A stretch of 64,000 nt of DNA from Atopsyche davidsoni (lineage: Eukaryota; Arthropoda; Insecta; Trichoptera; Hydrobiosidae), in NCBI GenBank assembly GCA_022113835.1, contig JAILWY010000016.1:7905501-7969500 (forward strand). The letters are read 5' to 3'. The notes beneath the pieces are model-generated. The model was not told the origin of the DNA. It saw only the letters and a program-made list of their open reading frames with translations, and searched no databases. Positions 25,950-39,338 of this stretch are shown here, piece by piece (position 1 is the first letter of the stretch; each line of letters begins with the position of its first letter). The position numbers and the translations under genes are program-made.

Positions 25950-26966
25950 TTCATCCCAGGCCATTCGCTGAAAACTGAAGTGGTTCTTTTATTTCGGGTG
26001 CTGCTCTGCGCTTTTTTTCACATCTGATTATAATAGGTATATCTTAAAATTAAAAATGGCCTATTGTGATAATGCATCAATTGTTCCCTTTCAAGTGAAT
26101 TTAGACTAAATTAAATTAAACCAGAGCACTCCAAAAACGACCATAATTATCAAATTTTGTAATTAAAAAAATTGTCTTTTGATAAAATAACAATTTTAAA
26201 AGCTTATTAGTTGTTTTATCACCTATCGTTCTTTGTTTTGTATTTAGGTAATGTATTACTTCATTATATTATTCTTGAAATCACCTAGTAGTCCAGTAAT
26301 TTTCTTACAGATATCACTTCTGGTTGAGATTGGTACAAAGCAATTAGTTTATATACGTTCTGTACAAATTAAAAATTATCCCAAGGTTTAAATGAAAAAA
26401 AAACCTTCTTATACAATTTTTCTTTGTAAACAACACAACAAACGTCTCTTCCACTTGTGGTTTTCTACTCTTTCAGTGTTACTTAGTGTGATTTATATGA
26501 TTCTTTATCAGATTATCTGACCCCATTTGTGTAAGTTAACTTTTGTGTACAGTACTCTAATAGTTAAAACAATTATTATATGAGCAGCTACATAGCAGCT
26601 AACTCACGACCAGCAACATCTGTATAGATGTTGTTTTAAAAGCTATATTAATACGGCTTTTCTGTCACCCTTATCAGAGTCTAATTCTACATAGTCAGCT
26701 GTGTTTACGATTGGTTTTAGTCCGATAAAATTTTAATTGATTTTTAAAATCCGAGCCCCCGGCAAAGGAAGTGGTTAGCTGCTATAATCAACAATACCAA
26801 AGCCGAGATAGCTTATTATTAGGATTATGGAAATTCGTCTTAATTTTAAATCAAACTTGACGAAATCAAATTGGTGCAAAACTTGAATGGTAATCAAGTT
26901 ATTTTAGGCGCGGCACTTGTCAGCGCTGTAGCGAAAAGACAAGGCGAACGAACACTGAAGTCTCTG

Positions 26967-26974
26967 TGACGTCA
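26967..26974. promoter_or_regulatory. Full palindromic CRE-type site TGACGTCA
   Basis: TGACGTCA in the context CTGTGACGTCAGAG, inside a GC-richer island (26920-27040). Motif match only. Confidence 0.3.
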
Positions 26975-28399
26975 GAGATTATGACATGCTATCACTTAAT
27001 GTATGGGGGTGGATTGGAGGGAACGTTGGCTAAAGATAGTTACAATTAGCTCCTGTGGATATAAACCTCAAACTAAATGAAAAAAAATAACGATCTGAAT
27101 TTTACTTTATACAAAAATTTTAAATATCATTGCATAAAATATTGTGTCTCTAGAGACTCTTACTCTGTAATCTAAAATCTCTCATTACAGGAACAAAAAG
27201 CCGGTGACTGGAACTGCTCCAGTTGAGATTACATAATGAAGCCATATATTTTAAATTATTATTAAAACTAAAAATAACACTTTTTCTCTAAAGTATCAAA
27301 TATATTTTGTAGTTGTGGCATGAAATTAATTAAATTTTTTCATGAAAAAATTCGCGTTATAAATTAAATTGACATATCAAAATATCTACTCATCTACTCA
27401 TCGAAACATGCAATGGATATTTAATTTACATTTACAAAACAAGTCTATGAAATTACGTTTACAGAATATAGAAAAACTTTACAGAAAAATCCAGAATCTA
27501 ACCCACGCTTTTCTGTAAATAAAGCCAAGAAATCTGAATAAATTTGCGTCACTTTACTTACGGCTAAATTGACGCAAGTAAAGTACGTCAAGAAGCTGTC
27601 CGGGAAAGAACCTAATGGTTAACTGTTTAGTAAAATACATACAAACGCTATCAAAAATTATTATTGTATATGTGAGACAGTATGTTTGTGGGTATTGGGA
27701 GCCGTTGTTTTATAAATGATAAGTTCTTGGGTTTTGTGCGGGGATTGTTGGTTAAATTATAAAAAAATATTTGTTTCAAAATTCAGTTGATAGCCTCGGT
27801 AGGATATGTTTAAGTACAGTTTATTATTATTTATTTTGTTATTATATATATATTTATATACACAAATATATGTATATTTTTTTAAATGCAAAAACATCAT
27901 GAAAATAGTCACAATCACAAGCTATTGCGCACATATTAGGTTTCAGCTATAACTACGTTCTAGTTTCAATGAATGGAGTCAGATCAACAAGTCCTAATAA
28001 AATCATTGCACCGATCTCAATTGAAGTGTGCCCTCTCAGCTTTCCAGACTGCCTCCATGACACAGCCTCCGCCGAGTGAAAATGTTTGCGCGGAGTTGCG
28101 CTGAGTCCCGGCCAGTTGGCACCCCTGAATTCACCACCCCTGGGCAAAGTGTCGACGGGGAAGTAAACTTTCAAATGCGATTATTTTGATTTAAGCAGGT
28201 TTTTGCTTTTATTCAGCAAAGTATTAAGCCAATTTATGGCGCATACAATGCAATTCTCTCTTTACCTTGTTGTATTTTAGACACTGTTCATTGTTTCAGC
28301 TGAAATGTTGCATATGCTTGAATGCATTATTTATTATACAAGTTCTCAAATACTGCAAAAAATACGAATTTAACTTGTTTGAATAACTAAATATTTGTT

Positions 28400-28434
28400 A
28401 TATATATTTATATATATTTATATATATTTATATA

Positions 28435-28510
<76 letters not shown>
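28400..28510. repeat. TA microsatellite with TTTA-interrupted edge
   Basis: The left edge is a 10-bp period of TATATATTTA repeated four times, followed by about 70 bp of uninterrupted TA. The graded structure suggests slippage expansion from an interrupted repeat. Confidence 0.95.
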
Positions 28511-28512
<2 letters not shown>

Positions 28513-30109
28513 ATAAGACCTAGATGTAGGATACGTGTTATTAGCCTATTGGTTATATATCTGTATAACAAATATATTATACATAAAAATTCAATCTAAT
28601 AATTATTTTTGTTTTGTTTTTATGTTGAGTAAACACTAGTTTGATTCAATTTACTATAAATACAAAAACACCATTGAAGTAACATGTATAATGCATTATT
28701 TAAAAATAAATATTCTAAATAAATTTTAGTATTTACAAACACAAAAAAATTTATTCAACATAAAGTTTCTTACATCACCTATAATCATTTATATCTTAAG
28801 AACCAGAATTTTTAATGAAAACTATTATCAAATTATGTGTAATTCCCTTATACAAATAAACTTATATAAAATAAATATAGTAATTCTTAAAATGGTTTTT
28901 ATAAAATATTTTACATATTGTGTGTTCTAACTACAATGTTTTTAAGATACAAAATAATGCGTATACTTGTTTTCAAAGCATGAAAAGTAAACTCGATTAA
29001 ATGTAACAATGGAATTCCACCATGTACGTTCCGTTGTAAATATTGAATATATATTGAAAACTATAAAATACATTTATTTCAAAAAGGTGAAATCATTTAG
29101 ATAAACAATGCAAGGTCTAATTCATTATCATAAATCTGTTCCAACAATGAACTGCAAATTAGAGTCAGCGGCTAACAAATTTCCGCTTCACGCACAATGC
29201 GTTTAGAAATATTCATTGCTTATTTATTCTATGGCTTAGAACCTTTTCACTGCGGCAGTTTACATGACTATCAAGTCCGTGAAAGCCTACGCAGGACCAA
29301 CCCTCGCAGAGTCCGACTTACCCTGGCCTTTCCTACAGCCACCCTTCGCAAATTAACATAAATAACATAACAAAAGTCAGGCCTAACGAGCTGGGGTGGA
29401 GGCCGGCCGTAGAGCCTTTGCAGAGTTTTTCAAAACCGAGAACCATAAATTCCAAACGAATTGTCAGTTTGATTTCCAAAGTAATCCATCTTTCTGCAGG
29501 GTAGGGAAATCTGATCGTTTTGTATATTTAAAAGGTTTTTTTTGTATTGAATATTTCTCTTATAACTTAAATAATTTCTTATAAAAATCACAAACTGTTT
29601 CGTCAATGTAAATCTATTTTATATACTAAAAAAATATTAAATATGTTAAAAATAACACATTTTACAAATCGTAAAATTAATAAAAACAAATATTTTATGT
29701 AATACTTGTTCAAGAAAAATTATTGCCGCAACTTTTAATTAAAATATTTATTGAAATATTCACGAAAATTCAAGACCTATGATATGTCATTGCTTAAAAC
29801 ATTATGTTAATGCTTTTATATTTAGTGCTTTTTAAAGCAGACAAACAATGTAAAAAAAAGTACTCAAGAGTCTATAAATTCCTGACGATTTTATTGCTGA
29901 CTGATCATTAGCCGCGTTCAAGGCTTCTTATTGTGTTTTGTCTTACTAGGTTTGGTGACACGATCGACTTCAGCTCATTTATTGTCATATACAATTACAA
30001 TATTACTCATGCAGCTGTAGTTCGATACATTTTTATCAATGTTTAAATTGAATATTAAACACATGATCTTTTTATTAATAGTACGTAAACCTTACTTAAT
30101 CTGTCTCAG

Positions 30110-30225
30110 TTCAAAGGAGACATTCGGTAGTCCCGCGTCGCAGGCTGTTAACTCGAGGGGAATGTTCAGTGTCGGACAGCACCCCCGCCACCTGGCTCCG
30201 CGCCCCGCAAGATGGGGGTTAATCT
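30110..30225. promoter_or_regulatory. GC-rich island ending in homeodomain-like motifs
   Basis: A CpG-containing block (CCCGCGTCGCAGGCTG, GGCTCCGCGCCCCGC) ends in GGGGTTAATCTGAATTAAT, with a TAATC and a GAATTAAT homeodomain-type core. A possible regulatory element, with no other support. Confidence 0.2.
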
Positions 30226-33200
30226 GAATTAATATGAGTATTAAGATTTATTGTAATCCAACCTGCCGCGAGATAATTGTAAATAAGTTGAATAGTTTAT
30301 GAATTATTTCGCTAGTTAAGAGACGTGATTTATTACCGGTTAATTATTATAAAATCTAAACTGTAGAATTAAGAGGTCAGATCGTGAATCTGTTAATAAA
30401 CTAAAGTCAGACAAGTATATATTTTTATTTAAAATAAAGTATACTTGTGTCTATTTTGTTTAATGGTATGCTGTCATAAAGTGAAATAAATCACATTTAA
30501 ATAATATATAAAGGATCCTATATTTAATATTTGTGGCACGTATTTATACCTGCTAAATATTTTTAATGTAATGTTTGTGAGACAATCTCTCAACATATAA
30601 TTTTACTGTTCATATTTTTTAAATAGATTTTCTATGTTTTTACTATAGTAAAATAATATTAAACTAAAAGTATTACAAATGAAACATATTTTTTGAATAT
30701 CCCATGCTTTAATAACCTTTCGAGTTTATTAAAAAATTATTCTCTTGTAAAATTTTACGTAATTAGTAACTTTTGTAAATATGCGAACGGGTCAAGTCTG
30801 TTTTAAAATTTAATATTTCCACAAAATTAACAAGTATTTTTTACACAAAAATGACGCATCAGATTGGTTTACGCGTTCTGGACCATTACCCCGGCTCGTC
30901 ATAACCCCCCGCCCCTAATTCGGTGTCAAACTTTACCTCGCGGGGCCCTCCCTCCTTCCCTCCTGCCCGTAACTCTCTATTGTCGAATAATTTGCCCCAA
31001 GCTTTGACATATTTCCAACAGAATTCAGATTCATTCACACAAACTTATCGAAAGTTTCACAATTTGAATAAGCAATGTTATTCCGTTACCTTTGTCCGCC
31101 TCGAAAGTGTTTGGCAAAAATATACTCCAATGATAAACATTTTTCGCGATTTTATACTGGAAGGAACTTAATAATTGACGATGTTTAACCTGGAAACTTT
31201 AAAATACATAAGAAAATACTTAATTCGACTGATAGAGATATATGTTATATAACCTTGCTTTTTATATCAAAACTAATTGTTTAAGCACGCGTCAATACGA
31301 ATCTTGTTAAACAAAGAAAAACAGTCGTTTAGCAAAGAAGAATTTAAGATTCGCTAGTCAAGATGGAAATTGAGCCAAGGAACTCTCAACTAAAAGCCTA
31401 TTCACTGTGCTAACAATAAAAATAATTTAGATTTGTTAATATTCATAAAATCCTCTATACAGATCGCAACACAACTTGCGAATAGCCAATTGTGTCCTCT
31501 TTTGTGTTGTTTACTTAGGCAAAACCATAAAAACAAACACTCAACACATAGGGGCGCTATTAACTGATTGCAAATCGGTTGCAGATTGTCACTGTGTATG
31601 TTGTCGGCTTAACTGTTCTTTATTAGACCCACTGGATAATTAATAGCGTTAATAAAGAGACATACCACACTTCTTACCGATTTAAATACATACTTTGAAC
31701 TTTAAAATACAAACAACAGACATTACTGAATAGTCTGCTTCTACACCGTTAAAACCGACGCTTGTTAACTTTCCTCAGAGACTGTGAAAAGCTTTCAGAT
31801 AGCCTCGGGGTTGACTGAAAGGTTAGCTGTCTTGTTTCTTGAGAAAATTACAGTTTATAAAACTGCAGTTCTAGCTTTTTATCAGAGAAGAAGCATAAGT
31901 CAGTAGACAAACGGTTTCTAAGATATCTGACATGTCTAAAAGCTACTTGGGTCTACTTGTCTTTATACCTCGGTCTCTAAATTTTATGATGAACTTTTAA
32001 TTCGATCACTTAATTGTGTGATTTTATGTCAGTTTTTATAATAACTTATAACACTTATACCAAACAAGGGTTTACAATACTATTATTGTTTTTGTATCAT
32101 AATGTATCTACTACAAAAATGACGTATTTAAATAGTTGGAAATTTTTATGAGACCAGGTTGAATTATTGTTAAATCTAATGATAATAATAAAAATTAAAA
32201 CCTGTGTATACTTCAATTTAAATAAATTAAGCACTAACCAGACGCATTAAACCAAATCCTTAGGCATGTGAAGCATTCAATAAACTCGCGTAGTTGCAAA
32301 TATGTGAATTAATATTTAGTAATATTGCGATTATTTTAAATATGTAAGTAAATACAACGAAATATACTTATCCAATAGTAATTATTTGCAGATTTCCTCA
32401 AACCTGGTAGAAATATAGAAGTGGCATTACCTGAAACAAAAAGAAACACTTATTAATGTTATGATTTCAAAAAATTTAAAACACTGGCATAATCAAAATA
32501 AATATATAACATACGAGTAAGAAAAAATGTATGCATTTAATATTTATATTTTTTGAGAATATTTATTTTTCGATATTAAAATAAAGTTTTTAAGTTTAAA
32601 AATTCAACGTAATCGTTTTTCCACTCTGTTATTTTGTTTTCTGGTGATTTATGATTTGACTAACGGTTCTGTCACTTCATGCATATGTCTTTGTAAAAAA
32701 AATGTTTCTGACTTTTATAATAATATTTTAAAAGATACTTTAATATCATCCTAACTAAATTTACCAATTTTGAACTAAATAAAACGTATTTAACAAAAAA
32801 ATACGAGCTATCTAACATTTTGAACAATTTACAAATATTACTTTAATAATACAATACATTTTGGAAGAACACACATTGTACGTGAACATTGTACTTGTAT
32901 TTATATTGTAGACGTTTTAGTGTATTATTTTTTTATATAAAGACATTTTTTACAACAGGTATACGCTGATATAAACGTAAAATATAAATTTATACGGTAT
33001 TTTTGGTTTATGTCGTGCCATATTTTGTTGATAATATACAATCTCTCCATGCAAAGGGTTGTAGATTTATTCTCCGCAAGGGAAATTAAGACGATAACAT
33101 TTATATGATTTTCCTGGATTCAGAGAGGGAATAACATAGTAAATATGTCATTTTAAATGTATGATAACAACAACCACTATTCTTGTCCTTGTAAGAGACA

Positions 33201-34381
33201 TATTTTTTTCAACAAAAGAAATGCAATGTTATAATCATTCAAAGTTTTATACACAATATTTTATCAATTGTACTTCACATGGTTATAATTTTATAAAATA
33301 CTTTGAAAACAATGTTTTTACTTATGAACCGAATATCTAATGTGATTGTTATTAAAAAATTGACAGCCAAGAGGCATTTTATGAAACAGATAAATCGAAA
33401 ACAATCAACAAAATCAGCAATCAATAATAGAGATTATTACAACATTTAAAAATTAATGCTGAATATAGAACAAAATTGTATCGATGATTTTTAATTTGTA
33501 ATTCTCCGTGTAATTTATCGCACACAGATAAAAATAACATTTTTAAACAACAAATCATCATAAAGATTTGAATTTTACGTGTGAATAATACTTTCAATTA
33601 ATTAAATAATATCTTTTTCTCCTTAACAATTAGAGATACGATTTGATATTCTGTATGTTATTATAATCAAAGTTGAAATTGATTAAATTAACTAATTTAA
33701 TTTAAACTAAAGAAATGATTGTGATATGTATGATTACCTCTCAAAGTTTAATCATTTCGTTAGCAAATGTCATCGCATTTAAAACGTGTCCCAACTTTCA
33801 AAATTCATTTAACTTCCGTACGAAAACATTTTAAATTGGAATATTCTAGATTAAAAAATCGACTATCAACAATTTTAATTTTAATTAATTGAGTCACGTC
33901 CGACGATATTAACGTTTATATAAACTGTGAAGAATTATCGCTTCCAAATCTCCACAGACCTCTCGGATGGATATCGAGTGCTTTAGGGCCAGATAAAACT
34001 TTTTGATAAATTACGGTTTAACACTAACTTATTCTACATTATAGTTCTGGAATAAAAACCCATTTGTCGGGGATTAAAAGAGGACTAAAGCTTAAAACCG
34101 ACACAATGCACACCGTGTTGAAAATTTAAAGTAAATGTTAAAACCTGTTTTCATCGCTGTGTTTAATCGTTGTCACACCGTCTTCAAAGCACTCCCTTTT
34201 TGGAGAAATCATAAAATTGCTGCTGCCGCTTTATATGCAATATTTTCGTATCTTAAATTTAATAAATTAATTTAAGCATCAATCATAAAAAGTAAAACTG
34301 CCTTACTATTTGGATACATGAAATTATACAAATTTCCCACATTAGCAAAAAAATATTTCTTTAACATTTATCTCTGATGTG

Positions 34382-34392
34382 TAAGGATATTC
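34382..34392. repeat. Left 11-bp target-site duplication of Penelope-like copy A
   Basis: TAAGGATATTC here is repeated exactly at 34707-34717 on the other side of the insertion. Confidence 0.85.
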
Positions 34393-34706
34393 TTATAATA
34401 AAATAAAACCAAATTATTTTGGAGACTACGTTAATTTCACTTGTAGCGAGAGCTCTTTCGCCGAACACGGCATCTTCAAATTTTAACACCAAAAACTATT
34501 GCTGTTAATATCATTTTAATGGGGTTTCACAGCACTCAATAGAAGCATTTTTCCACATAAATTTGTAATGTAGTATAATCTATGATTCATGTATTTCTGT
34601 TGAATTTGTTATGTATAAGCTCGCTTTTTTCTGTATACACTCAGTTTTGAAGATAATGGTATAATAAGATGGAGTATTACAAAATAAATACCAGTTCCAT
34701 TAATTA
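34393..34706 (+). mobile_element. Short Penelope-like retroelement insertion (copy A)
   Basis: A 314-bp insertion between exact 11-bp duplications. It matches the 3' region of the element at 54901-55923. The left part (34393-34479) is the terminal segment in inverted orientation and carries the hammerhead-like core. The rest is the 3' untranslated region in sense orientation. It ends in the same extension (GGAGTATTACAAAATAAATA, then CCAGTTCCATTAAT) as the other copy. The sense part has lost the segment between GAAGAT and the extension, which is exactly the segment present inverted at the left. It contains no coding sequence. Confidence 0.85.
34446..34479 (-). ncRNA. Hammerhead-ribozyme-like motif, degenerate (copy A)
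   Basis: On the minus strand: TTGAAGAT, a GCCG/CGGC stem with loop TGTT, then GAAA and the palindrome GAGCTC. This follows the hammerhead order CUGANGA, stem II, GAAA. The first core base (C3) is not matched and the stem I pairing is not convincing. Hammerheads are known in Penelope-like elements, hence the reading. Activity is doubtful. Confidence 0.3.
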
Positions 34707-36620
34707 TAAGGATATTCCATAACTGATATTATTATAGCTAAGCTAGGTAAAATCGGTGTAAAAATGCTTAAAAACAAAATGCCTCAATATATATTTTTCA
34801 AAATATATTTTTAGTAATAGATTTTTCAACGGGTAAATTAAAAAAATTGCTTGATCCATCTGGTTCTATTTAAACATAAATCATAAAAAACATATTTAAC
34901 ACTACTAATAACATTAGATGTATTCAAATTCATGATTGTAATACAAATCAGTCAAGACTTAAATAATATGAAGCATTTTGTTTTATACAAATTTAAATCG
35001 AAAACATTTACTAGTTTCGGTCTGTGGTTTTTTTATAAAAAGATATATTTTCTCCCGTCCTTCAAAGGTTAAAAGATCTCATTTGTTTCAAAAATCGGCT
35101 AGACTTTGAAAGTCTCTCTGTTTGGAATTCATCGCAACCTTTCGCTACCCTCTGGACGAACCCCTGACACTGCTAAATCAGACGAAAAATTAGCCTTCAC
35201 CTGGGAAGGTAGCGAGCCTCTCCACCAAGTACATCGTAGGGGTGTTTTTGAACAATGTTAGAGCTTTCCTGCTTCGGAAGTTTGAAAGCTTACAAATCAG
35301 GGGATAAAAATCGTATGAATATATTTGTTATACTATTTGTGAAACAGGACTAAAACCATTTTTCATACTTTCTATCGTCGTTTTCGTTGCAAAATTGAAT
35401 ATCTGTAAACTGTCAACTGTTCAGGCAAGCGAAATAAACTATTTCTTTCTCAAACTTTGTATACATATTTTTTTTTACATTTTATCAATCAGGTTATGAA
35501 TACACTTGGAGATTTTATAACGATATACCTCCGACAGACATGTTTAATTTGCAATACTCGTAAAACGATTACAATGGGAAATGTTCATAATTTTCTAGCC
35601 ATTAAAATTAAGTAAAAGCAATAAAAAAGATCTTTTTAAAATAATTGTGACAGCTATTTATTATTTTTGTAATAAGTTAATTATCACATAAAATATATCA
35701 AAAGTCTTAAGCCGTAAACCTATTAATTTTAAAACCTTGTTTTAAATGTGACACTCGCTCAAGTCTAATAAATCGCTTATAAATAATGAGTTACACAAAT
35801 TTTAACTTAAAATATATTTCTATAAATCGTAACAAAAAAAAAACTATAAAACAGCGATTAAAATTAAAGCTGCATAAAACATAAGAGATTATATTTTGTT
35901 TCACAATATTTTCAATCCTAAGCAGATTAGTAAGAAATTTAATCAAGCGGTTAATTTAATTTATTATTCACAGTCGGTGTTTGCTCAGCAGGGGCTAATG
36001 CTATAAGGGTGGTCGCTCTGGTCTCCAATACAAGCTCAGCATTCAGACCGACAAAGGACGGAACTTCACGAAAGTTAAGGCTCAGGTCAACAAACTTCCC
36101 CCATCAGATAAAGGGTAGTATTGATGGTAATTATTGAATTCAATTGTGCGTATTTAGCCACACGTGTTTATTATCAATTACCTCAAAACAACTTGGGTTT
36201 ATAAATCATTACCAAACAATCAATAGATACTTATGTATTTATCTATTTTTGTTTAACAATGAGTTTTTAAGTAAACGAAGTTATTCGAAGGTGCTGTGGT
36301 AAAAAAAAAGATACAAGGTAACGATAGTCTAGGTTTTAATCTACGCAGTCTATTTAATTTTCTATTTGTTTCACGGGTCAGTCTTTTACATGAAGTATAT
36401 TATAAAACTAGTTCTTCGATTGTGTAAATATATATTTAGTAAGAATAACTGATATAAATATAATTTTTCAATTATTAGTAGAGGATGAGATTATCGTTGA
36501 TTCATTCTGTATTAAAAAAAAAATTATTAGATGATTCTTTAATTGTACATTAAAAACTAAAATAACATGCCGAAAATATGCTCTCAGGGCGATATGTGTT
36601 TAACGCGTACTCCACAAGAG

Positions 36621-36628
36621 TGACGTCA
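36621..36628. promoter_or_regulatory. Full palindromic CRE-type site TGACGTCA
   Basis: TGACGTCA in the context GAGTGACGTCACCATGG, in a small GC-richer patch. Motif match only. Confidence 0.3.
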
Positions 36629-38086
36629 CCATGGCTCGTGGCGCAACAGACACTAAAAAGTCAAAAGATTTTCATCACTTACATCAGATAAAAACTCGCT
36701 TAAAATATGGCAACTAAACGCCAGAAATGAATCGGAATATTCCAAACCCGTTTCAATTTAAGAGCTTTATAAATGATTTTACTTCTGCGGCTGGAAACAG
36801 TTCCGGTCCAATCCTGGAGAAGGCGTGGGAAGGATTTTGATCTACGGGCGATTACAGAATCTTTGTTTCAGCTGAAAGGCTCCCTGCCGAATTGAAACCC
36901 TCCCCCCAGGATCTCAGAGTTTCCCTCCTTACTCTAATTTACGATTTTCTGTAATTTCAAACTATTTGAAATACCCGCTGGCGTGAGATGAATAGTTTTA
37001 AATTTTATGAATAATGTAATTCGAGAAAATTCAAAAAAAAAATATTTCATTGTAAATTATGAGTGAAGTGCCAGGAGGTAAATGCCAATGTTTATATCAA
37101 TGAATATCTCAAAAAGTTTTGAGCTATTGTGTAATGTTTTAAGCTAAAATGTTATTGATTTTAACAAAGGTTCGGTATCTTATTCATTTATATACACCAA
37201 AATTAGAGTATCTGGAATACACAACATGAATCGGCAGACTGTACAATCAATCGACAATTCGACCACGTCAGCTCAATCAGCGTTCCACGTGATGGATCGA
37301 AGCATTTGTCATTGCATCAGACTGCAGTTAATCCAATGCCGAGACCCGCTGATGTCAATGCACTGAGGACAATTTGGTTAAGCGATGTTTAATTGTGCAA
37401 CGAACAAGAATCAAATCATTGGGAAACGGGAACGTATTACTCTGGTCTTACTTGTTCCTGCACTAAAATTACAATAAAATTATAATAATAGTCTAACTTC
37501 GCCATTACACACTTAAACCTTTGTAGCTCATAAAGACAAATACTGTATGTTTTGCCATGTTATGTACAAAAAACTGTTCTTTTGGTGTACCTGGTATTGA
37601 CATAATTGAACCTCGTATCATACGCACATCATTTATTGAAAGAGCAGAAAGTGGAGGCATGTCTACTGTTGATATATTGAAGAAGTGAAGAACAAAGTGA
37701 AAAACCAACTCGAAACTGAAGAAGAGAATCTGACCACCGGGAACTTTTATAAAACTGGAAACGGTGAACGATCACCTCCGATGTGGGCGAACGTGATCAT
37801 GATCACAATATTGAAAACACTACGTAGTTATTTATTCTTTTAGGAAATATTACAAAGTAAATCAGACACAATTTTAAATAGGATATCAAGATATATTTTA
37901 AATTACTTGTACATTAATCAAAATTATAGAGATTTAATTATAAGTTTGCTAACAAGATCGGCGATGGTAACGTTTTATAGAAATTTCTTTAGAATATTGT
38001 TCCGTAAAATAGTTGCGTAATTGATAATTATTTAGACTTTTATAATATAAAAATCAATACTTTCGATTTTTATTAGTTTAATACAG

Positions 38087-38174
38087 CAATGCGCCACCAA
38101 TGTCCTCGTAGGAGGTGGATGTTACCTCCGACATCACCATTCGCGTTTTAGACACCAACATGGTGGCACGCAAT
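38087..38174. repeat. Nested inverted repeat (about 88 nt)
   Basis: Outer arms CAATGCGCCACCAATGT and ACATGGTGGCACGCAATG pair imperfectly. An inner stem pairs GGTGGATGT (38114-38122) with ACATCACC (38131-38138) around an 8-nt loop, and GGAGGT with ACCTCC offers an alternative fold. Unique in this window. It may be a structured RNA or a small foldback. Confidence 0.5.
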
Positions 38175-38853
38175 GCTAACTTCAGTTATATTAAATAATA
38201 ATTTTATTTAAGACAATAAGAAGGATCACGCAGTTTTTACACCCTAAAATACTTGCGTTTTACTGACACATTTTTACTAAAGTGATGTAGGAAATATATA
38301 CAATCTTAAATAAAATTTAAAATATTTATCCTTATATACAATATTTTTTCCCTTTATTCATGAGCATTTTGTCTCAGAAAACCTGAAAACGAGGAGTCAA
38401 TAACAACACAACGCAGTTAGAGTGTAAGGCCGCAAGCGTAGAGGGAGGAAAAGTGCCCAGATTGAAAAGCTTCTACACAAACCTTTTTTACAAAAAGTCA
38501 ATACCAAACCAAACCCTGTATGAAATAAGTTTTTTTTTTATAAAGAAACCGTCAAAATTTCAACAGAATAAAATAAATTATTTTGCTAACCCAATTTAAA
38601 ACTCGCCTTCGGCAATCAAGCATGCTAATAACTGAAACACGAGGCGGTTACATAGCGCAATCGTTTTGATAGATATATTATATACGTTCAAATTAATCGC
38701 AAAATCTACTGTTATATTTTCCTAAATAGTAATTAAACATCTAGTTTGTTATTTTAAAGCAGTTAACATGAATTGCTTTTAATTAATTATCCAAACTGGT
38801 ACAATGTAAACTGAAAGTTATATATTTTAAAATAAAAAATTTACTTCCCTTAA

Positions 38854-38868
38854 CACTAGGTTGCCCAA
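38854..38868 (+). repeat. piggyBac left terminal inverted repeat
   Basis: CACTAGGTTGCCCAA directly after TTAA. Pairs with 40774-40788 with one mismatch. Confidence 0.9.
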
Positions 38869-39338
38869 AGAAGTCATTTTGACTGCTTTTGAATTTCAAT
38901 TAGAAAAAAAATTAAGTATTTATATACATAATTTCTTAAAATTTCATGACTTTTTCTAAAACATATAAATGCGTTTATTGATAATAGAATTTACCTCCAC
39001 ACCCTTCATTTCCGGTATATATATATGTGTTATACCTATATTGCCCAAAAGCAGTCATTTTGACTGCTTGGGAAATTTTAAATAATCAAATGACTCTTAT
39101 TATTGAATTGAGTCAATTTCTTATACGAACAGTTCGGTTCTGTATTGAGCTAACAGTTTTCATTTTTTTTTCGATTATCGTCACATGATAACATACAAGT
39201 ACATGATAAATTGACATCATGAAGCTGAAAACTGAAAACTGAAAACACCATTCAGGAGACCGAAACAGCTGCCGATGGTACTGGGTGGTCAAAATTTAAC
39301 TTTCTGGAAGGTTAACATCTACTTGTATTTTCAAGGGT

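Larger units (their letters stand above)
20248..34381. other. Long non-coding stretch with dispersed GC-rich islands
   Basis: Islands stand out at about 20400-20580, 22515-22640, 24050-24140, 25830-25980, 26920-27040, 28020-28165, 29270-29410, 30110-30225 and 30880-30985. A TA microsatellite lies at 28400-28510. The remainder is A/T-rich with short random open frames. No gene, RNA gene or intact transposon was recognised. Confidence 0.6.
34718..38849. other. Non-coding stretch with islands and a nested hairpin
   Basis: GC-richer patches at about 35120-35260, 36010-36110, 36790-36945 and 37200-37440, a CRE-like octamer at 36621-36628, a 14-bp perfect palindrome GTGATCATGATCAC at 37793-37806 and a nested hairpin at 38087-38174. 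A 67-codon minus-strand open frame at 37708-37505 (ending SYKGLSV) is not recognised and is not called as a gene. Confidence 0.6.

Noticed and set aside
28400..28510. Possible replication origin or matrix-attachment region in the TA tract
   Set aside because: It is a simple microsatellite. Sequence alone gives no support for either role.
37505..37708. 67-codon minus-strand open frame that looks somewhat protein-like
   Set aside because: No recognised domain, no splice or promoter context and no codon-composition contrast with its surroundings that I can judge by eye.
37793..37806. 14-bp perfect palindrome GTGATCATGATCAC
   Set aside because: Too short and isolated to call a site. Palindromes of this length can occur by chance in 64 kb.
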